A DNA stretch of 64,000 nucleotides. It comes from Varanus komodoensis. Lineage: Eukaryota; Chordata; Lepidosauria; Squamata; Varanidae. The position numbers and the translations under genes are program-made. Shown in pieces: positions 57,991-64,000 of the stretch. The notes below the pieces were generated by a model. It saw nothing but the letters and a program-made list of their open reading frames with translations. It was not told where the DNA came from and did not search any database. The stretch is from the NCBI RefSeq assembly GCF_004798865.1, contig NW_025335568.1:49827058-49891057 (forward strand). The letters run 5' to 3'. Numbering within the stretch: position 1 is the stretch's first letter; each line of letters starts with the position of its first letter.

Positions 57991-58464
57991 GTCTATAGCC
58001 TGCTCCAGTCCTACGAATGAGCCTTAGTCCTGTCCTGGTCTCTCTATGTATATATGCAAAAATACACAAAGCTCGATACAGACTCAAAAGAGAACAAATG
58101 AAAGACAAGACTTGTAAACAAAAACCAAGCAGAATCCAATGAAAAGGACTGATGGGTTGATGATGAAGATGAAGATGAATCCTTATTCTTCATATTATTT
58201 TCTCCAGAGACCTCAGCATAATGGATTTTCCTTATTGATTGAGGAATGCTCTTTATTATCAATCCAAACTGCTTTTAATTCTGGAGAATTCAAGGGAGAT
58301 GAAATTTAATTGTGCAACAGAAATGCTGCTGTCAACAGAAATGAATTATATGTAAATCTTACACTAATTTGTAAGTTGTATCCTTTGCAGAGTATATCAA
58401 ATATGATTGATAGGATTTTACACATAAACAACATCTTGGGAGTTGCAATAAATCAGTACCAACT
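57991..58464. other. Unrecognised stretch with a GAT/GAA run
   Basis: GATGATGAAGATGAAGATGA at about 58,158-58,177 is a short trinucleotide run. No other feature. Confidence 0.45.
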
Positions 58465-59418
58465 GAAAATCCTAGACAGTTCTTTTTAAAAAATTAATAA
58501 TTTTATTTTAACAAAAATAAACCTCATAGTTTACAGAAATATAAACAATAAAATAATATATTCAAACAAATAATAAACATAATCAAACAGTGCAATAATA
58601 ACAGTGCTACCTCCACCAGAACCAACAGATATATGCTACCTAGTGTAAAGTCATTTATTCATTCAGGTTACTCCACTCCCACTCCCCTTTCAGAACTGAA
58701 TTGAATCATGTGATGGCTCACACCCCTTTCCCTTAATTAAAACATTTTCGATAAACATTCTCCAAATATTTTCAAAATTATTTTTACTTATCAAACCTTT
58801 TTTCCACTTACTATCACAAATTAACTAATCATTAATAGCTATATTCCAAACTTCTTTATACCAATAATTTATTTGATAATCACCTTTTACTTTCCAGTTC
58901 CTTGTTATTGTTAATCTTACTGCTGTTTATAAGTTTGTCATCAATTCTTTAATATTTTGTCCCACTTGTTCTCTAAATAAAGACAATAATGCTAGTCCAT
59001 GGTCTACTTCTATGTTTAGATTCAATATTTTATTAATTTCTTTGAAAACCATTCCAAAAAACTTATTTATGCATTTGCACTCCCACTGCAGATGGAAATA
59101 TGTACCCGCTTACTGGTTACATCTCCAACATACATTGGAATATTTATTATTCATATAATTCAATTTAACTGGAGTAAAGTACCATTCTCACACTAAATTA
59201 TAAAAGTTTTCTCTAATTCTTATTGACATGCATTTTAAATTTATTTTATCCCACATATTATTTCATTCTTCATTACTAATACTTCTTTTAAAATCTATTT
59301 CCCAAAGCTCTTTAAAAGGATCATACTGGTCTTTGGTCCGTTGGTCTAATTGAAGAGTATTATACCAAATCACTTTACCCTTTCCTGATATTGCCAGTAG
59401 AAATTCCCAGACAGTTCT
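58465..59418 (-). mobile_element. L1 LINE insertion, 5'-truncated, with target-site duplications
   Basis: The body 58,484-59,399 is flanked by GAAAATCCTAGACAGTTCT (58,465-58,483) and GAAATTCCCAGACAGTTCT (59,400-59,418), 17 of 19 matching. The minus strand translates near 59,060-59,180 as WYFTPVKLNYMNNKYSNVCW then RCNQ, stop, AGTYFHLQWECKCINKFF. This is the ORF2 C-terminal CxxC…H…C knuckle of L1 elements (WxC..C…GT..H..W.C). Further down it gives VGQNIKELMTN and TRNWKVKGDYQINYWYKEVW. The AT-rich 3' untranslated part ends at the T/A-rich 58,484 side, the expected poly-A end. Several stops; dead, but the flanks are well kept. Confidence 0.85.
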
Positions 59419-59924
59419 AAAACAAAACAACAAGCAAGTGGAGGCAGGCAAGGAAGGACAGCCATTTTGAATGCAGAGCATTGAGAAGCTAATTAGTTTA
59501 CATCATTTTATTACAGTGCATCCATTATGAATAATCTCTGGCCCGAGAAAAGATGGCCCATAATGTTTTGACAGAGCTATTGAACAGAGCTCAAATGCTG
59601 CCTTGTTTGGTGGAAGGAGGAATGTGATAAAGGCTAAATTGAAAGTAGGCATTTGTAAATACCGCTTTCCTGTAAATCATAAATAAATGCTTCCATCAAA
59701 TGACTTAAGTACAATCAAAACCACGGTTTTCTTCCTCGGTTAAAGATAATGGGGCGAGGTCTAGATAGAAATCCATCTTCAGAGATATTTGTTCAAACGA
59801 TTTTGAAATCTGAATCTGCGGTTTGAATCCTAAAGAAATTGACTTAGATGAAACAACCACTTGGTACATTACATTTCAACTCTACCAACCACAGCCAGAC
59901 TTGGCCAATGGACAAGAATTATGG
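59419..59924. other. Unrecognised non-coding stretch
   Basis: No feature recognised between the L1 and the BovB fragments. Confidence 0.45.
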
Positions 59925-60525
59925 GATTTGTGCTCCAAGATCACCGCAGACGGGGACTGCAGCCAAGAAATTAAAAGATGCTTGCTCCTTGGGAGGAAAG
60001 CTATAGCAAATCTAGACAGCATACTAAAAAGCAGAGACATCACCCTGCTGACAAAAGTGCATATAGTCAAGGCTATGGTTTTCCCAGTTGCAATGCAGTA
60101 TGACTGGGAAAGCTGGACCATAAGGAAGGCCAAAGGATTGAGGCCTTTGAGTTGTGGTGCTGGAGGAGACTCCTGCGAGTCCCTTGGACCGCAAAGCGAT
60201 CAAACTGGTCAGTCCTAGAGGAGATCAACCCTGACTGCTTGTTAGAAGGCCAGACACTGAAGATGAAACTCAAATACTTTGGCCACTAAATGAGAAGGAA
60301 GGACTCCCTGGAGAAGAGCTTAATGCTGGGAACAGTTGACAGCAAAAGACGAAGGAGACGGCAGAGAATGAGGTGGCTAGATGGAGTCACTGAAGCAGTC
60401 AGCGTGAGCTTAGGTGGACTCCCGGGGATGGTGGAGGACAGGAAGGCCTGGAGGAATGTTGTCCATGGGGTCGCGATGGGTCGGACATGACTTCGCAACT
60501 AGCAACAACAAGCAACAAAAATCCA
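59925..60525 (+). mobile_element. BovB (RTE) LINE 3' end, 5'-truncated
   Basis: SKITADGDCSQEIKRCLLLG, RKAIANLDSILKSRDITLLT and KVHIVKAMVFPVAMQYDWES are followed, after a frame change near 60,130, by AFELWCWRRLLRVPWTAKRS. After a stop near 60,287 come MRRKDSLEKSLMLGTVDSKR and RRRRQRMRWLDGVTEAVSVS. This is the C-terminal half of the BovB ORF2 protein. The 3' end is GGGTCGGACATGACTTCGCA followed by AACAACAAGCAACAAA, the typical BovB end. The 5' break is at about 59,925. BovB abundance is a hallmark of squamates (and of ruminants); with the Sauria SINE it points to a squamate. Confidence 0.92.
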
Positions 60526-60603
60526 AAACATCTAGTGAGCACCAAATTAGGGAAGCTGCTTTGCATGTGGTCTGTAGTATGGCTGGTCTTTGCCAGCAGG
60601 AGT

Positions 60604-60708
60604 GGCCAGGTGCCCTACTTTTCAGAAGACAGTCCTCTATTTACAGGGTTGTCAAGGGAGAATTCCCTGTTTCAAAGAGTCCTCTGCTCATAGTGCCATC
60701 CTGCCCAA
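60604..60708 (+). repeat. Unclassified interspersed repeat, family Z copy
   Basis: GAGTGGCCAGGTGCCCTACT, AGAAGACAGTCCTCTATTTA, CAGGGTTGTCAAGGGAGAAT and TCCCTGTTTCAAAGAGTCCT, the best preserved copy of the family seen at 6,944 and 56,918. Confidence 0.55.
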
Positions 60709-60807
60709 GACTAGTTTAAAGATAAAGTGCCATAAGAGAGAAGAGCAGCTGGACCTTGAAGCTGCATCACTGATTGAGCATGAACAACTCAGTTACCTGA
60801 TCACAAA

Positions 60808-60827
60808 GCTGCTGCTGCTGCTGCTGT
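60808..60827 (+). repeat. (GCT)n microsatellite
   Basis: Six GCT units. Confidence 0.9.
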
Positions 60828-60914
60828 TACAGTTCTACTCTCAGGGAGGGACTATTGTAGGATGTTCTGCCTCAGATATCCCAATAACCTGGTGGCCAGG
60901 TGACTGTCAGCCTT

Positions 60915-61270
60915 CATACATTCACTACATTTCTGTACTGCCCAAAAGTGAAAGTTTTCTAGGCTGTTCACAATTTTAAAAAACTTTGAATAATAATAGA
61001 AACATAGACTCGGGCATGGAGTCAACTGGGTGATTTTAGTAATGATGTAAAATAATTTCAAAAGTTAAAAACAATTAATAATAAACCTATCAAGACCCAA
61101 ACTTAATCATGTGCCATTAAATGCCTGGAATTAGACAAAAATATTAACTGAAGGTATTACAGTGCTGGCACTCGGCAGAGTTCCCTGATGAGGGAATTCC
61201 ATAATTGGGGGCCACCGCTAAAATGCTCTCTCTCTTGTTGCCATCCTTTGAACTGCCAAACATCTCTTTC
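60915..61270 (-). mobile_element. L2-like LINE 3' end, minus strand
   Basis: The plus strand starts with the reversed tail (ACATTTCTGTACTGCCCAAA, GGCTGTTCACAATTTTAAAA), then A-rich DNA. It reaches the ORF2 end at 61,165-61,250: AGGGAATTCCATAATTGGGG, CCACCGCTAAAATGCTCTCT. The reverse reads R.HFSGGPQLWNSL, the same motif as at 57,600. Confidence 0.7.
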
Positions 61271-61594
61271 CATCCTATGCACCTTGAATGGTATGTGTTT
61301 GCATGTGCCATTTCTTATTTTCCTTCATGCAGTAAAATGCTTGGGCCAGCTCTGCTGACCCATTGATTTGAGCTTCTGTAGGATTATGTTCCTGTCAGTG
61401 TTGGCTACCAGAAGTAGTTTACAAATGAGTGAACCTTAATTAATCATACTATACTCAATTTACCAATAAAAGATGTTATCAGGATTCATCAGATGTCATT
61501 TGTATATATACAAAAGGATGGTTTTCAATATTTTCTGGCAATTTAGGACAAGCTGACCTGGGACACAGTGAAATATGCCTTCAGAAATTAAAAT

Positions 61595-61765
61595 AATAAT
61601 TATTAATAATAATTTAGAATGCACCTAACGTTAGCTAAGTGCTGTACAAAGACCAAAAAACGAGACAGGCCTTGTCTGCAGGCATGTGATTGAACAGACA
61701 TAATAAGGAAAAAGTGAGAGAAGAGCAAAACAAGTCACCTTGGACCCCATTTCTTAAAGTTGCAG
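61595..61765 (-). repeat. Unclassified repeat with '…AAGTGCTGTACAAAG' motif
   Basis: ATTAATAATAATTTAGAATG, AGCTAAGTGCTGTACAAAGA, GAGACAGGCCTTGTCTGCAG is a widespread amniote repeat texture (reversed tail of a SINE or LINE). I recognise the words but cannot name the family; the orientation is inferred from the AT-rich tail. Confidence 0.35.
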
Positions 61766-62879
61766 AATTGTTTTTATGATGATGATCCAGTATGGGAACA
61801 ATTCAGAGAAGGAAGGAGCAGCTGGTATCTTAGTCAAGCTGTCGGAGCAAGTGCCACTGTCCTATCTTTGCTGCAGCAAGGTGAACTGGCTTCTCACGGG
61901 TGACATTTTGGGAAAGGAGGGAGCCAAATGTCATTTCCAATGAGCCAATGAAGCGGGCCTTGCTGTCCACCTCAGCTACAGTCGGGTAGAATGGCTGCTG
62001 GCAGATGACACATCTGGGAGACGAAGACCCAAAGGGCACTTGAACCTGTCCTCCCAAGTCAGTCGTTCAAACTGCAGCAGCTTTGTGGAAACTACCCCTA
62101 ATTAGACAGACTGGCTTCGGAGTGGCCTTTGATCAGACAAAGCAGAAATCTGGGATAATAGCCCAGGTCATGCTGACTCATTTTACTAAGGTGCTGCATT
62201 TGGCAATACTGCAATGGCACAGTGAAGGAGGACATTATATGTAGCAGAATGCCATAATTGCGTAAATTTATTTTAAAATAATTTGCAGACATTTTGAGAT
62301 GGATATAGAAACATTTTCACAGCATGGTAATGGTTTTACAGAATATCTTTGTCTTTTCATGATTATTATTTTTTAATCCCATAGGTTTAAGATGAAACAG
62401 AGAGAAAGGGAGAGAAGACAAGCTTTTAAGAAAAGGCAATGAAGACAATGTGCGTGATAAAAATTCCTATTACATATTTTACATATTTAAAAACTTCTTG
62501 TTACCAGTTCAAAATTTCTCAGAGGAAAACAAAATATCAAGCATTTTTTCACTTGTTCTATAACTATTTGATATGCAGACAATTTTACTTGCATTTGAGC
62601 CTACTGTGGTCCCAGAAATTCAGTTCCGAAAATAGATCCAGTTGTTATTTTAGATGAGAGAAAGTTTCGTGATGCCACACCAGGTTTTAATTGTTTTTGT
62701 CTGAAGCCTTTAGGTTAGTCTTGGTATTGGTAAATGGGAAAATAATATACTCAGTGTGCATTAGACTGGAGTTAGCAAATGGATTAATTCTGAAAAGATT
62801 AACACCAGGGTATGAACCTGCATCCTAAATACATGGGGTTGGGTTCTGCTTGTTCACTGGTGAAGGGGACATGTTTGCA
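61766..62879. other. Unrecognised non-coding stretch
   Basis: 61,830-62,057 has a minus frame of 75 codons without domain. No other feature. Confidence 0.4.
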
Positions 62880-63012
62880 CATCCAGAAGTAAAAGTTCCC
62901 CAGAGTTTCAGCCAGAATTTCCCCCAGCCTTCTATGGAGATGCTGAGGATGAAGTGTGAGCCCTTCTGTATGCAGGGCACCTGCCCTATCACGGAGCTAC
63001 AGCAATCAGCCT
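62880..63012 (-). mobile_element. Second tRNA-derived SINE family, minus copy
   Basis: In reverse: TGTAGCTCCGTGATAGGGCA (A-box region), CTGCATACAGAAGGGCTCAC, a decayed B box, CATCTCCATAGAAGGCTG, then GGGGGAAATTCTGGCTGAAA. Order and words fit the family head and the start of its body (…TGCATGCAGAAGGTCCCAGGTTC…GGCATCTCC). Copies at 25,497 and 43,128. Confidence 0.6.
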
Positions 63013-63739
63013 ATCAGGGAAGGTTAAGAACAAGTCTAAAAAATGAATACAAATCAGAGATTTCTGGCTTTTTTTAAAGCACTCATGCAGCAAAGTTAAA
63101 GTCATCAGGATCAAAGGCTCACCAACCCACACCTGTTCTTCATTTTCAGCACAGAGAGTGGGAGAGCCTTATCTGTCAATCTTAAGGATGTTTGATGAGA
63201 ACCTTGATCTGATAGTACTTGATGACAGAATTGTCACTCTTGCTAAGTGCCATAAAAACAATAGAAGTGTTACATTCCCATACCACTAAAAGACATTGTC
63301 TGCATTAAGCAAAAAGGTAGAAGTCCTTTGTTTTTGCTTTCAGCAAAGAAAGGTTTGAAGAATGGTTACAAAATCAAAGCCCAATATATTAATAATGGCA
63401 AGGATCTGTTGTCTTGATCTAGTGTGGGTATCTGCTGCTGGACACAAGGACTCCTACCAAATGCATTGCTTTTCCTATCATCTCTAACAGTATCTTCTGT
63501 AGAATTGTCCCATCCAGAGAAGCATCATGTTATCCAGAGTGCAGAATATTAAGCTCTGAATAGGGCAACCCCACAACAGTTGAGTGACCCTAAAAGGAGG
63601 CCCACAGAATGCCTGCAAAAAAATAATAGCACACACTCATTCATTATACTGATACTGTGGAAAGGCCAAGAGAAGCAATGTAATTCCAGCCTCCAATCAC
63701 GAACTGAGTAGTCCTATGGTCCCTGAGAAGCATCTAATG
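63013..63739. other. Unrecognised non-coding stretch
   Basis: No gene or repeat family recognised on either strand. Confidence 0.4.
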
Positions 63740-63890
63740 GTCCACCGGATTCTACTGATTTAATTATATTTAACTTTAGCATTTTTCTATTTATGTTTTC
63801 ATCATATAAGTGTTTAATGTTGTAACCGACCTTGAGTCCCAGTAGAGGGGATAGGTGGACTATAAATGCTCGTAAATACAATCATAATAA
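63740..63890 (+). mobile_element. L2-type LINE 3' tail
   Basis: TTATATTTAACTTTAGCATT leads to AATGTTGTAACCGACCTTGA, GTCCCAGTAGAGGGGATAGG and GGACTATAAATGCTCGTAAA, the 'gtaaccgccttgagtc…ggtataaat' tail. No coding part. The last 110 bases of the window hold nothing recognised. Confidence 0.55.
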
Positions 63891-64000
63891 TCTGTACTCG
63901 CACTCTCCTTCTCCCTCTGCAGCTGGTGAAGGAATAACTGTGCTAGTTCCTTCTCCAAGGTTGGAAGAGCAGCTCCAAAGAATGGGTAAAGAGTGTATTC

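Noticed and set aside
1-64000. CRISPR array, operons, bacterial promoters, phage genes
   Set aside because: The window is vertebrate nuclear DNA; direct repeats found are microsatellites, a minisatellite or transposons.

Overview
This 64 kb window looks like non-coding nuclear DNA from a squamate reptile, probably a lizard. The case rests on the repeats it carries. There is a 3' end of a BovB (RTE) LINE, a Sauria-type SINE, two further tRNA-derived SINE families, CR1 and L2-like LINE 3' ends, a squamate-style L1 fragment, and several non-autonomous hAT DNA transposons. These families, and their names, come from memory of reptile genomes; no database was searched. I found no host gene, exon, tRNA, rRNA or CRISPR array that I can support. 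No open reading frame exceeds about 210 codons, and most of the longer ones cross a recognisable repeat. The window is therefore intergenic or deep intronic; I cannot tell which.

Layout. 1-20.9 kb is mostly unrecognised AT-rich DNA with two tRNA-SINE copies (4.2, 13.0 kb), two copies of an unclassified repeat here called family Y (6.0, 11.4 kb), a CR1 3' end (15.6-16.1 kb), an (AAGG)n array (14.1 kb) and a GC-rich block ending in a 12-T run (17.7-18.2 kb). 21.0-22.3 kb is the most distinctive structure: two hAT copies flank three tandem units of about 180 bp that carry TTAGGG-like motifs. 23-36 kb holds a second hAT family, SINEs, L2-like LINE fragments, two copies of an unclassified 400 bp repeat (family X), and another CR1 3' end. 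38.5-39.7 kb has a decayed CATC-rich tract and a compact GC-rich hAT MITE with exact 16 bp terminal inverted repeats. 40-54 kb has an RTE-like relic, the third copies of families X and Y, L2 tails, a CR1 3' end and a headless Sauria SINE. 56.9-61.8 kb holds family Z, L2 relics, an L1 insertion flanked by near-perfect 19 bp target-site duplications, and the BovB fragment. 62.9-64 kb holds one more SINE and one L2 tail.

Nothing here forms a working gene set. The autonomous elements are 5'-truncated LINE tails. The SINEs would have relied on partner LINEs elsewhere in the genome (Sauria SINE on BovB, the MIR-like SINE on L2, both by known 3'-tail sharing). The hAT elements contain no transposase.
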